DNA of 64,000 nt. Source: Anaspis maculata (lineage: Eukaryota > Arthropoda > Insecta > Coleoptera > Scraptiidae). Positions 32,831 to 45,071 of this stretch are shown here, piece after piece. Within the stretch, counting starts at the first letter, position 1; each line of letters opens with the position of its first letter. The stretch is taken from positions 8,216,262 through 8,280,261 of the forward strand of contig OX421962.1 of NCBI GenBank assembly GCA_949128115.1, in the 5' to 3' direction. A program made the translations under genes and the position numbers. The notes under the pieces were generated by a model that did not search any database, was not told the origin of the DNA, and was given only the letters and a program-made list of their open reading frames with translations.

Positions 32831-35800
32831 GCGGGTATTCCTAGTCAAAGCCAGGGTGAACGGCCGTCTCGGGTAGTAACGGCCAGGAAAAAGGCGTTTT
32901 TGTGTGGAAGCATGCGGGCAACATTCAATGAATATAATTTTCCACACGTTTCGTAACAAATTTCTCATGTTTTTTCTTTAATATTAGAAAAGAATTATTC
33001 AAATATTTTGGAAAACAAAAAAGTTATTGACATTTCAAAACCTATCTACTACCTACCCAATGTGAGTCTAGGCCCAGTTATGAGCTTTTTCTCTTCTTGA
33101 AATTAATCACTTCGAAAACAACCGGGGAGTAAAAAATCATGCATAAATGTTCAAAATCACTACCTTAGGAACATTTCAATTTGATATAAGCAAACACGGC
33201 AGCTAATCAACCACAATTTGAGAAAAACCTATTGCACCGGGCCCAAAATTCGCCCAAACCAGATAGTGTCCTTTCAATATGGCAAACAAGATTGCTGCTG
33301 AACCGTAAATTCAAGTTTGAAAATAGCGTTTCCAGGATTAGCCAATATTTGCTGGAGACCCCGATGCGGGAATAAGCCACAAACCCATCCAATTGGCGGA
33401 GGAGCCGTTCGAGAGTTTGTCAGACTCATAGCAAAGCTGCTGGTTATTTTCAAAGCTCTTCCGATTGGACACACTTCGAAGATGTAATGTTGAAATTGTT
33501 CATGTCGCCTAATCGTCTTCAAATGTCATAGTGTCGACCCGAAACAGACAAAATTCGTTCAGAAAAAAAATTGTTGAACCGTTTGGAAAATATCAGCGAC
33601 CCAGAAAAACTCGTGAAATTAAGGGAGAAATGAATGGAATTGAAGGGTTGATATTTGGTATTTTCATTGAAAACAATCCCTGATCTCCAAACGTGGTGTT
33701 AAGTCGAACGTGAGAGCCCACGTAAACTTCAAGTGAAATAAGCTTGTGAGTATCAAAAATGCAAAATCGTCACCATTTTCAGAATATTATCGAAGCAATT
33801 TGGAGTTGCTTTTCTCCCAAGAACCTTCAGAGCACTTCTCATAGAATTTCTGTAACCTTAAAAACCAGGCTAGGAAGTCAAGTTTGGAAAAAACAATTTC
33901 AACTAGCAGAGGCTCTGAAAGTTTCGTTGTAGCTAGGGATTCTAAGAGAGAATCTTTGATGCTTCCAAAGTTGTAGTTGTTGGCTTTAGAGAATCATCTT
34001 AGGTGAACGTCTCATAAAAATAATCTCCACATTTTGTGTGTATGCGAACTTGAATCGGGGTTTAGTTTTGAGGCACAGTTTTTGACCGACCTTAAGGCCA
34101 AAATTAATGCCAAATTTACAAGTCGACGACCCACTTTTTGCGTCAAAGCCAATCATAGCGCTATTTTACAAGTTGACCTACTTCTGCATTCATATAGGTA
34201 ACTAGTAGGTACCTATTATACCCAATTCAATGTTGATTTACACCAAGCTTTCGATTTATTCAAGCTTGTTCGTATATTAAGCCATTATCAGATTCGATTT
34301 TGACTAGCAAGACCAGTTTCCAGCTTCGAAGTGTCTTTTTTAAAGCGCAATAAAAACACTTTAGTTTAAGAAAAAAAAGTTGATGAACTCGCACACATTA
34401 CACCAATACCAGAACGCCGTTCCTCCTCCCAACGTGTGCGGCTTTGGCCGAGAGTTGACGACCCATCAGCTAAGGTCGCGTTTTACTACTACTTAACACC
34501 AAACTATCCGCATTTACTATTTTATCCAGCACAACAATAACAAATCGGCAATAAATTGTTGACAAAAACAGGAAGTGCGTTCCACCGTTGTTCACCCGAC
34601 ATTTTATTTCGCTTTTTACCTTCACGCGAGAACAAGGCATGCGCTTCATAAAGCTCATAATAATGTACCTGCTGGTACGTATACCCCTATAAAATAGCTG
34701 GACGTCTTATACACCTGACTTGAGCGAGAGCTTTTTTCCGCCGAGTTTTCCGCATGCAATTAGAATTCGTCGAGAAGAGGATTATGCAACGTTATATTCG
34801 CAAACTTTCACTTCCATTTAGCTAATCGCAAGAATTGGCGCTTTATATTCTAGATATACCTACATAATAGGTACCTGTATACAATTTAGCAAGCACTAAA
34901 ACTCAGTGAAGATTTTTCCTGTATCATTTTTTCATTAAATTTTGGTAGGTTGAACTAACTTGAAGGTTAAGAAGCCGCGCTGGAGGTCACACTTCCGGTC
35001 GAAAATGGAAAGTCTGCATAGAACACGTATATACCTACCGCACAATCTCTTTTTGGTAATAATAATTAAACATCGAAGCGTTTGCTTTTGTGCGTCGGCC
35101 ACAGTGATAGATTCCATGGCGGAAGAACATTTGAACATTTGAACATTTGACATTTACTTTTGGAGGTTATGGCATCCTTCTCTGAAAATAATCTCATATT
35201 CGAGAGCCAATGTTTCTGATGGAATTGAACTTGAACTATCGCGCTGGCATAAAAACCATTATATCAATTAATTGGTTCTGTGCTCGTAAACGTAATAACT
35301 AATCTTTAAAAAACACTTATTGTCCATTATCCCTCGCGAACAACAAGCGACGGCAAGGGTTAAGAGAAACCGTAAATAGATGGTCGTTCGGTAGCCAAAA
35401 ACTATTAAGAGAGGACACACTTTTGCGCAACACCACCCAGACAATTCCGTCTCCGAGTTCTGGGTGGAGGTTAATTAATTTGATATGTTTTTTTTCGAAA
35501 CGGCTATGAACAAAAAGAATTTTACGAGTTTTTTATTGTTGCTCCGTTGCTGGTACATTATCCTGCAATTATTATTGTGAACCATTGTTATGGTACAGCG
35601 AGGCCACTTTCATTCATCTCTCACTTTTTCTTTTCTGGGGTTTGGTGAACTCTCGTGATTGCTCGTTTGGATCTTTTTCATCAAGTTCTGGTATATCGTA
35701 TATACCTGGTATAGATCTGGCGTGGAGTTTATACAATGCTTTCTAAAAGTAAAAGTAATATCATAGATTTATGTAATTATTTATTGATCCGGTTTAGTCT

Positions 35801-36153
35801 CCACACTCGGGTAGAGCCAGCGAGATATTATAGCTGATTTTCCATAAGTGGTAAACATCCAAATCAATATTCCAAACCTCAGCCGTTATAGGTCAAGAAT
35901 TCCAATATTCTATACTAGAGTTACTAGAAGCACGCTTTTCTTACAAATTCAATAATAATACTTGAAGATTTTAAGTCTTCATTTTAACTGTATGAATTAT
36001 TATACTTGATTAAAATTAAACCTCGGAGATGACCCAGTCGATTTCAAAACAAAAGGCAAGACCTCAGACAAGACTTCATACATACTTGAAATATTTCAAG
36101 AACAAGACAAGCCTAGGCCGCTCAAGACCAAGGCTCAAGAGAAGCAAGGATTA
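32831..36153. other. Low-repeat stretch, no confirmed gene
   Basis: About 3.3 kb with little internal repetition. I see no splice-bounded open frame or known domain. A TATAAAAT word at 34688-34695 lies just upstream of a CG-containing stretch (34380-34780) and could mark a promoter, but no first exon is identifiable. A short CATTTGAA tandem repeat is at 35130-35152. This is the largest part of the window not explained by repeats. Confidence 0.4.
34688..34695 (+). promoter_or_regulatory. Possible TATA box
   Basis: CCCCTATAAAATAGC is a good match to a metazoan TATA box. An initiator about 30 bases downstream is not clear, and no gene follows that I can identify, so this is weak. Confidence 0.15.
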
Positions 36154-37235
36154 TACAGGGTGGCCCAACGAGAACAGAACAGAGGGGTTTTCGGGCATTT
36201 CACATCATTTTTTCGAAAAAAGCTCAGACAGGTCGATTTTTATATCGTAGGGGAAATTTGAAACATAAATTGGCATATCTCTATCTTCAGTCCCCTCACC
36301 CCTACCCACCTCAACTTTAGAATTTCAAATGACACCATCTACTTTGCGATACATCAAATCAAAGAAAATGAAATTCTTTTTCTGAAAAAAGTATTCTCAA
36401 AATTTTCAATCCCACCCTCCATCTTCCTAAATTTCTCTGACTGTCCCATTTTATATCCTCGACCCCTCAATTCTCTCCAATTTAATCAGTGTCATCCTAA
36501 ATAGCATCTGAGGAGAATTTTCGGTGAAGAAAAGTGTTACCCAAATTCACCCCTTTCCTCTCCCCCACCCCAATTTCAAAACTTAACAGACACCACCTAC
36601 TTTGTGATACATCGAACAAAAGAGAATTGGTTTCTCTTTCTGTAAACAATGTTTTAGAAATTTCCAACAACTCTCCTGATAAGTTGAACATTCAGAGTAT
36701 TTTAGGGAAAAAGGGGATTTTTGAAAATTCTGAAAATATATTATTCAGTAAGAGAATTCAATTACCTTCGATTTGATGTATCACAAAGTAGATAGTGTCA
36801 TTTTAGATTTTGAAGTTAAGGTGGGGGAGTGAAGGGGTGAATTTGGGTGGCATTTTTTACACAGAAAATTTTCTCCCTCGATGCTGTGTAGGATGACGTT
36901 GGCTGTACTGAAGAGAATTAAGAGATCAAAAATATTACATTTGGAACTCTGACAATTTTAGGAAGGAGAGGGGTGGAGTTGAAACTTATAAAAAATATTT
37001 ACTTCAGAAAGAGAATTTAATTCTCTTCAATTCGATGTATCGCAAAGTGGGTGGTGTCATTTGAAACTTCGAAGTTGGGGTCGGTGAGAGTGAGGGGGCT
37101 AAAGATAAAAATACGCCAATGTATGTTACAGATGTCCCCCTCAATATAAAAATCGACCTGTTCGAGCTTTTTTCAAAAAAATGAGGTGAAATGCCCAAAA
37201 ACCCCTCTGTTCTGTTTTCGTTGGGCCATCCTGTA
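36154..37235. mobile_element. 1.08 kb fold-back, TACAGGGTGGCCCAACGAG ends
   Basis: Ends TACAGGGTGGCCCAACGAGA and TTTTCGTTGGGCCATCCTGTA pair, followed inward by ACAGAGGGGTTTT and its complement. The arms hold a repeated sub-unit of about 250 bp (CACCCC-rich, then TTTGYGATACATCRAA, then AGAGAATT) that appears twice per side, in opposite orientation on the two sides. There is no clear TA on the right side. Confidence 0.82.
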
Positions 37236-37559
37236 AAAAATTGGCAATGATTATAGAAACTATCAGATTTAGCCTCAAATGCTCAATACCACGCCTCAAG
37301 CGTTCATCTAGTTCATCTAAAAATGTTATTTCAAAAAATAATAACGATAAACGTCACAGTTTTCGAAAACTTGGTTAATTTCTTCAATTTCCCTTCTTCC
37401 GACCAAAAGGCTTTAGGGAGAAAATAGTACAAATAATCTGAACTTTTGTTGAAGACCTGGGAGGATTATCAAAAGAGGGATTGAAGCTACGCGAATGATC
37501 TTGTAGCCACTCAACTGTCATATCTGGTCACAAACTTCGCCAGATTATTGGATCTAGTT
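37236..37559. other. Spacer, no gene
   Basis: AT-rich non-repetitive sequence between a fold-back and the start of the next satellite. I see nothing recognisable in it. Confidence 0.35.
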
Positions 37560-40500
37560 GCATAGTTTTTTTGACAAGTTTTTTCTTGAAGTTTCTTCCT
37601 TCCTCATCAAAGCTTCTTCTTGTTCAAGAACAGCTCTCACTGATGCAAAACAATTTTTTTGTTCCAAAAGTCTCTTACCACGGAACATGTTGCTTCAAAA
37701 CGACTTGATCTTACGTCAGCGAAAAAAATTATTTGGCAAGTGTTTAGTTCTTCAGGCCACACGTTTTTTTAAATATCTTTTCCATTGCTTTGTTGTGTCT
37801 TGGAACAGCTCCATTACACCCCAGAGCAATATTCTTTGCCCCAGAACAACTCTATTTGGCTCCAGGACAATCATACTTTACCCCAGAGATTTCTGCAAGT
37901 ACCTTAATTCTCATCCAGAGCATCATCTTATTCGGATTCAGAACAATTTTCTTAGCCAGAACAATTTTTTGCCCCAAAACTCTCTTGCCTTGGAACATTC
38001 TGCTACCAAACGACTCCATTTTACCCCAGCGAAATTGATCAGGTGTTTTCATCTGGCAAATGATTAGCTTTCCAGACCACACGGTTCCTTAATATCTTAC
38101 CCAAAGCTTTTTGGTGTCCCAGCCCAGAAGAGTTTCCTTTTACCACAGAAAAACGTTCTTTGCCACAGAACAACTTTATTTGGTTCCAGGACAATTAATT
38201 ATAGTTTAGTTTTGCCCCAGAAATTCCTGCAAGTACCTTAATTCTTATCCAGAGCATCTTTTCATCCGAATCCAGATAAATTTCTGACGCAGGACAATTT
38301 TTTGCATCAAAACTCTCTTGCTCCAGAACACTCTGCTTCCAAACGACTTTATTTTACCCCAGCGAAAAAATTAGGTGTTTTCATTTGGCAAATGTTCAGC
38401 TTTTCAGGCCACACGTTCCTTTAACTTTCCCAGAAGCTTTGCTGTGTCCCAGAGCAGCTTTATTTCATCCCAGAGCATTTTTTTGCCTTAGAGGAAGCTG
38501 GTTTTTGCCCCAAAAAACTCTGTTTTTTTTTAATTATCTAGAGAATTTTTACAATCGAATTCAGAATAAAAGTGCCATAGTATACATCTCTATTTTGCCT
38601 ATAAGCTGTCCTTGGCAAAAAACAGTTCCATCGCGTCTTGCTTTGCTTCAGAGCACTTTTTTACACCGAGGCATCCAAATTTTGCCACAGAACCTCGGTT
38701 ATCATTCGTCTTTTTTTATTTTGCCCAAGTGGGTAACCATTTTTTCAAGTTTCAACCCCAGAGGTATTTCTTTGTCATCAGAGTAGGTGATTTGATTCTG
38801 CTTTAAAACGTACGTATTGTACCTTGGAGTGCGTAAGAGGTAGAGTTTTTGATCCCATAGTTTCTTCCTTTCTCCTCGAAGCTTCTTCTTGTTCCAAAAC
38901 AACTTTTCCTGGCGAAAAACAATATTTTGATTTTTTGTCCCGAAAGTCTCTTGGCCCAGAACATTCTGCTTCGAAACGACTTCATTTTACTTCGGCGTTT
39001 TCTTCAGCTCTTCAGGCCCCCACATTTCCTTCATCTTCCCCGAAGCTTTGTTGTATCGCAGAGTCTTCCCCGAAGCTTTGTTGTATCCCAGAACAACCCT
39101 ATTTTGCCCCAGCACAGCTTCACTTCACACCATAATGTAATAGTGTTCTTTTCAAGTTTTCGTTTTTCAGGCTGTTTGTCGTCGTTTTTCATTTTGAATT
39201 TCGGAAGGAACCTTTAAAAAATATATTTAAAGAAAATTGCGATGGATTTGGTCTCTGACAAATTTGCGGCTGATTTTTTTTTGTCGTTGGACAAAACTGT
39301 GTCTTTCGCCCCAAAAGTCTTTTGCCCCAGAACAATCTGCTTCAGAAAGACTTCATTCCACCCAAGCGTTTTCATTTAGCGAATTTTTAGCTTTCCAGAC
39401 CCTTACGTTTCTCTAATCTTCCCCCAGGCTTTGTTGCATCCGAGAGCAACCCTATTTTGTCTCAGAACAGCTTCATTCACCTCAGAGCCTATCAGTTTCC
39501 AAGATTTCGGTTTTTGGGATGTTGGTCGTCGATTTTCATTTGGAATTTCGGAAGGAATCTTGAAAAAATGACGAAGAAGAAGAATTCCGTTAGATTTTGT
39601 CTTTTACACATTTGGATCTAATTTTTTGTTGTTGGGCAGAACATTATAATTTTTTTTCCAAGATTTAGGTTTCCAGGCTGTTTGTCGTCGATTTCCATTT
39701 CAAGTTTAGTAAGGAATCTTGGGAAAAATGATCGAAAAAAAATTACACTGGATTTTGTTCTTCAGGAATTTGCCTCTGATTGTTTGTCGTCGGACAAAAC
39801 TTTGCCGGTTTTTTGCCCCAAATGTCTTTCGCCCCAAAACATTCTGCCCCGAGACGACTTCATTTTACCCCAGCGTTTTCATTTTGCAAACGTTTAGCTT
39901 TTCAGGTTTCCACGTCTCCTTAATCTTCCCCGGGGCTTTGTTGTGTTCCAAAACAAACCTATTTTGCCCCAGGACAGTTTTATTTTACCCCAGCACAAAA
40001 TAGTTTTCTGCTCAAGATTTCGGTGTTCAGACTGTTTGTCGCCCTTTTTCATTTTGAATTTTGGAACGAGTCTTTAAAATGATGGAAAAAACAGCGTTGG
40101 ATTTTGTTTATTACAAATTTGGGGCTGATTTTTTGTCGTTGGATAAAACTTCGTTGTTTTTTTACCCCTCAGTTCTCTTGCCCCAAAACATTCCGCTTCA
40201 GAACGACTTCATTTTGATCCAGCGTTTTTATTTTGCAAATGTTCAGCTTTTCAGGCCTCCACGTTCCCTTAATTTTCTCCGAGGTTTTGTTTTAAAATCC
40301 CAGAACAACCTTATTTTGCCTCAGAACAGTTTTAATTTTTTACCCCAAAACATGACAGTTTTCTTTTCAAGATTCCTGTTTTCAGGCTGTTTGCCGTCGA
40401 ATTTTAAATTGAATTTTGAAAAGAATCTTGAAAAAATGATAAGAACAAAAGTTTCGTTGGATTTTGTTTCTAACAAGTTTTGGTCTGCTTTATTATCGTT

Positions 40501-42189
40501 GGTCAAAATTTTGTGGTTTTTCTTTTGTCCCAAAATCTCTTGCCCAGAAAATTCTGCTTCAAAACGACTCCATTCTACCCAGGGGTTTTCGTTCTGCAAA
40601 TGTTCAGTTCTTCAGGCCCCCACGTTTTCTTATTTTTTACCCGGAGCTTTGTTGTGTCCCAGAACAAATTTATTTTGCCCCAGAACAGCTTTATTTCACC
40701 CCAGAATATGATAGTGTTTTTTCAAGATTCCGGTTTCCAGGCTGTTTGTCGCCGTTTCTTTGTTCTGAACTCCAGAAAAAATTATGAAAAAAAAAGATGA
40801 AAAAAAATTTCCTTGGATTTTGTCTCTCACAGATTTCAGTCAGATTTTTTTATCGTGAGACAAAACTTGTTTTCTCTGTCCTAAAAGTCCTTTGCCTCAG
40901 AACAATCTGATTGAAACCACTTTAATTCACCCAAGCGTTTTCATTAAGCAAAGTGTTCAGCTTTCCAGGCCCCCACGTTCCCTTAGTTTTCCCCGGAGCT
41001 TTGTTAAGTCCCAGAACGATCCTATTTTGCCCCAGAATAGCCTTATTTCACCCCAGACCATGATAGTTTTCCTTTCAAGATTTGTTGTCAGGCTGTTTGT
41101 CGTCGTTTTCAATTTTCAATACCGGAAAGAACCTTGAAAAATGATCAGGAATAAATTACGTTGGATTTTGTCTTTTACAAATTTAGGTTTGATTGTTTTG
41201 GTCGTTGGACAACACTTAGTCGGTTTTTGCCCCAAAAGTCTCTTGCCCCAGGAAATTTCGCTTCAGAACGACTTCATCTTACCCTAGCGTTTTCATTCCG
41301 CTAATGTTCAGGTTTTCAGGTTTCCACGTTTTCTCAATCTTCCCAGAGGCTTTGTTGTGTCCTGAAACAACCCCATTTTGTCCCAGAACAGCATTATTTC
41401 ACCCCAGAACATAAAAGTATTTTTTTCAAGATTTTGGTTTTCAGGCTGATTGTCGTCGTTTTTCATTTTGAATTTCGAATCTGAAAAAAATTGATCAAAA
41501 GAAAATCGCGTTGGATGTTGTCTTTTACAAGTTTGGGTCTAGTTTTTTTGTCGTTTTTTTTTACCCAAAAGTCTCTTGCCCCAGAGCCTTCTGCTTCGAA
41601 GCGAGTTAGTTTACTCCAGCGTTTTCATTTTGCAAATATGCAGCTTTTCAGACCCCCACGTTTCTTCACTTTCCCCTGGAGCTTTGTTGTCTCCCCAGAA
41701 CAATCCTTATTTGCCCCAAACACAGCTTTTTCTTAACCCAGAACATGAAAGCTTTCTTTCCAAGACTTTAGATTTTTGGGGGAAATCTTGAAAAAAATCA
41801 AAACAAAATTGCGTTGGATTTTGTCTTTCACAAATTTGGATCCCATTTTTTTGTCGCTGGACAAAACATTGGTTTTTTCAACCCCAAAAGTTTTTTGCCC
41901 CAGAACAATCTGCTTCAGAACGACTCCATTCTACGTTCGATTATACCCAAGTGTTTTCATTTTCAAATGTTCAGCTTTCCAGGCCCTCACGTTTTCTCAA
42001 TCTTTCCTGGAGCTTTGTTGTGTTCCAGAACAACCATATTTTGCCCCAGAACCAGGGCCGTATTATAGCATGGTCTTTAGGGGCTGTAGCTCAGGGGCCT
42101 TCGTCACATAAAGGGCCTCGAGTTTCTCAACTTTTTTCCGACGAAAATTTCAAGTTCATGGTTGGAGTTATTTAGCCATATACGGCCTG

Positions 42190-42324
42190 ATTCTATGAGG
42201 GAATGGTTATGGTAATCACCGTGCTTACTGTCAAATTGTCATGGTGACAGCCAATAGGAAGGACAGTTGCCCTAGCAATTTCATCTTGAGCACGGTGATT
42301 ACCTTAATCATTCCCTTATAGAAT
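42190..42324. mobile_element. Hairpin MITE inside the hAT element
   Basis: ATTCTATGAGGGAATG and GGTAATCACCGTGCT on the left answer AGCACGGTGATTACC and CATTCCCTTATAGAAT on the right. The element is 135 bp with arms of about 38 bp. Confidence 0.75.
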
Positions 42325-42486
42325 AGGGAAGCGGAATAGGCCGAGTAGCTGTAAAAAACTTGAAAAGTTATATTTTGATGAACTTAGACTTCAATGGCGT
42401 CCAGAAGAAATTTGTTTCTTTGAAACTGCGGAGAAGAAATTTTTAGTTTTTAGGGGTGAGTTCAATTTTAAACGGTATTAGGGCCA

Positions 42487-42618
42487 ATTCTGTATCAAAC
42501 CCGTTTAAATTTAAAGGCCGTTAAAAGAAAATCAGCCAATCGTGAAGCCTATTTCTGATCGTTCCTAGGTGACCGACGCCTTTAAAAATTTTAAGGGGCC
42601 TTTAAATTTTACAGAATT
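42487..42618. mobile_element. Second hairpin MITE inside the hAT element
   Basis: AATTCTGTATCAAACCCGTT and TTTAAATTTAAAGGCC on the left answer GGCCTTTAAATTTTACAGAATT on the right; the copy is 132 bp and more diverged than its neighbour. Confidence 0.65.
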
Positions 42619-43547
42619 GCCACTATTGTGAAGAAATCTTTAGTTTTTTGCTATTTTTAAAACTGATGAAAAATCTTGTTTTTTTTTTGAAATTTTGGAA
42701 AAATCAGTATTTTTGTTATTTTTTTCATAATATTAGGGGGGGGGGGCTCATAATCTCTGTGAGCCCAGGGGCCTCCGACATGGTATTCCGGCCCTGCCCA
42801 GAACAGGTTCAATGTAGTCCAGAATATAATTTATAATTTCCAACATTTCGGTTTACAGGCGGTTTGTCGTCGTTTTTCATTTTGTTTTTTACGGAGGGTC
42901 TGATTTTTTGTCGTTGGACAAAACTTTTCCGGTTTTGGTCGCCAATAATTTTGATTTCTTTCCAGAATTTGTCCCTGGAAAATGATATGTCAGTTTTGAA
43001 TGGTTACGAGTAATGAGTCGCATTTTTGTGTTTCAGGAGTAATTTTTACAAACTGCGCAACAGTCCCCCCCCCCCCCAAACTAATTGAAAACGATATCAC
43101 TTTTGATTGCTACCTGAAAATTCATATTCCATGAGATTTGCATGTTTTAAACAAGTTTTTTTTCCTAATTCTTACCTCCAGATTTTCAGTTTGCTGTCAA
43201 ATTGAATTTTTGAGTTGAAATAAAGTCCTCACAGAAGTAAAAGTGAAAAAACAAAAAAATGGCCCAAATTTTTTCACATCGATCGTTCATTGACATAATG
43301 GTAAAAGGAAGTCCCTTGAACTTAATTGACTAATGGAATCATCGGAAAATTAATATTTTTCACAATTTCCTCGTGATTTTCCAATAGTTGCTAGAATTGC
43401 TCATCTTTGAACTACACCACAATTAGTTTTTTTGCTTTCACCAACGGGTTTTGCTTTTTGGCTTGGTCAGGGTTTGTAAAATATTCGAAAAGTATTCGTT
43501 TTCGGATAAACTTGTAAAAATATTGACACATCAATATTCATTAATAT

Positions 43548-44684
43548 TGTTGCGTACTTCGCGTACGAGTTCGAATATATTGAGACTATCGTTTTAAAAC
43601 ACACACTGTTTATTACTGCGTACTACAATAAATACACGTCAACAATTATTTACGCTTGTGAATATTGCTGGGGGGGGGAGGCTATCGCTTATTATCCGCT
43701 CGCTATCTTCTCCAATTCAATACTGCTCGCGAGCTGACGGTTGCCTTATACAGGGTGATTCAAAAGTGTCGGACCACCTTAAAGGTGCATAATATGAAGG
43801 TGTGGTAGAGTGCTGGGAAGTTGTTAAAAAAATTCGGTCTTCTAGTTTTGAAGTTATGGAGGGACAAAAGTTGGTTCTTCGATCGCTTCTATTTTCGTTG
43901 TTTCAAGAGATTTCATTGAACTGTTTATGGAGAAACAATGAGTTCAAAAAATCAACCTCTGAATATGCAGAGAATTACTGTTCTCTATACGGAGTGAGTC
44001 ATGAATCCTGGAGAAATTTTTTTTCCTAAAGTGCCTGCGAACAGTCACATTGGTCCCATAACCTATGTAGAGCACAATAAAACTATAAACACAATTCACT
44101 TTGATAGAATTATTTGGCTCCTGTTTTTTTTTTCAGGAGAACTAAATTTTTGTAGTTTATGATTCACCCTGTATAGAAAACAGAAATTCAATTCAGATTC
44201 AGAGGCTGATTTTTTGTACTTATCATGTTTCCATAAACAGTCTACCAAAATCTAGAATCAATGGAAAGACCAACTTTTGTCCCTTCATAACTTAAAAATT
44301 GAAAAACATGAATGTTTTTTGATAACTTTCCAGCACTCTACTACACCTCCATATTACGCACCGTCAAGATGGTCCGACACTTTTGAATCACCTGTATAGG
44401 TCCAACCAGTTCATCTTGAATGTTCCATGCATTCCCCAGTCGTTTCCACAGTGACCCGTAATACGGTTTCCCGTATAATTCTGCCGTGCTCTAGAACCGG
44501 CGCCTCCGCCAAAATGAGCAGATGTGTCTTGATCGAGTGTTGAAGGTTTCCAATGCCAAGCCATCGCGTATACTTCTGGAAATGTCCAGAGCTCCGCACT
44601 TGTGTCTACACCGCGACATAATGGATGGAAGAATCTAGAAAGATCGCGTGTTTACCAGAATGCACGGGATCACCGCTCGTAACA
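43548..44684 (-). mobile_element. Solo LTR, TGTTRCG ends, ATAT duplication, split by a fold-back
   Basis: The block is bounded by TGTTGCG (43548) and CGTAACA (44684), inverted copies differing at one base and with the TG...CA form of LTRs. ATAT flanks it at 43544-43547 and 44685-44688. Read on the minus strand it has AATAAA about 80 bp before its end, as an LTR polyadenylation signal would. Without the fold-back at 43747-44398 it is about 485 bp. No internal coding region or second LTR is nearby, so it is best read as a solo LTR. The family (Gypsy or BEL) cannot be told from the LTR alone. Confidence 0.6.
43747..44398. mobile_element. 652 bp fold-back, TATACAGGGTGATTCAAAAG ends
   Basis: Ends TATACAGGGTGATTCAAAAG and CTTTTGAATCACCTGTATA pair, followed by TGTCGGACCA and its complement. 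Arm words GTGGTAGAGTGCTGG and ACAAAAGTTGGT return on the right. TA lies on both sides inside the solo LTR. No protein is encoded. Confidence 0.85.
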
Positions 44685-44972
44685 ATATTTAATAATAATA
44701 ATTTCTGACAAAAAATGTCGATATTTTTACACATTTGTATCAATATTTATCAATATTGAATATCAGTTTTCGACAAATATGTCAATATTTTCAGAAGTTT
44801 ATTCGGAAACGAATATTTTTCAAATATTTTACACACCCTGACGATGCCGGAAGACGAAACGGGTTGGTGAAAGCAGAAAAAATAATTGTGGTGTAGTTCA
44901 AAGAAAAATAAATAGACTTACTTACTTCACAATTTTACAACACCACTTTAATAATTGTATATTATTCAACAA

Positions 44973-45071
44973 GCGGGTAATGATTGCTTTTTACTCATGA
45001 GGATGCAGTTTGCCGACACGAGCCCTGGCGAGTGTCGTAAAGCACCCGAATGAGTAATAGCCATTACCCGC
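44973..45071. mobile_element. 99 bp hairpin, GCGGGTAATG ends
   Basis: GCGGGTAATG, TTACTCATGAGG and CCGACAC on the left answer GTGTCG, CGAATGAGTAA and CATTACCCGC on the right. It is in the right arm of the large palindrome and absent from the left arm, so it was inserted after the palindrome formed. Confidence 0.65.

Larger units (their letters stand above)
42053..42796. mobile_element. Non-autonomous hAT element, CAGGGCCG ends, 8 bp duplication
   Basis: Ends CAGGGCCGTATTATAGCATG and CATGGTATTCCGGCCCTG are inverted repeats. The 8 bp CCCAGAAC flanks it exactly at 42045-42052 and 42797-42804; that octamer is part of the satellite unit, and other units serve as empty sites. An 8 bp duplication with CAGGG ends is the hAT signature. 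There is no transposase. Two small palindromes lie inside. Confidence 0.88.
37560..42960 (+). repeat. Satellite array, unit about 320-380 bp
   Basis: Each unit runs: TTGTCGTTGGACAAAACTT, TTGCCCCAAAAGTCTCTTGC, CAGAACATTCTGCTTC, ACGACTTCATTTTACCCCAG, CGTTTTCATTTTGC, GGCCCCCACGTT, CCCAGAACAACCCTATTTTG, then TCAGGCTGTTTGTCGTCG. The CCACGTT word appears about twelve times; most neighbours are 320-380 bp apart, with two wider gaps (near 38405-39018 and 39400-39905). A shorter motif, CCCCAGAACA, repeats several times inside each unit. The many overlapping open frames, up to 216 codons at 40061-40711, translate this repeat and are not genes. It is interrupted by a hAT MITE at 42053. Confidence 0.9.

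Noticed and set aside
40061..40711. 216-codon open frame in the satellite
   Set aside because: It translates the 340 bp satellite; similar peptides occur in all frames of neighbouring units.
37560..42960. CRISPR array
   Set aside because: Repeats are long, diverged and without regular unique spacers; the DNA is eukaryotic.
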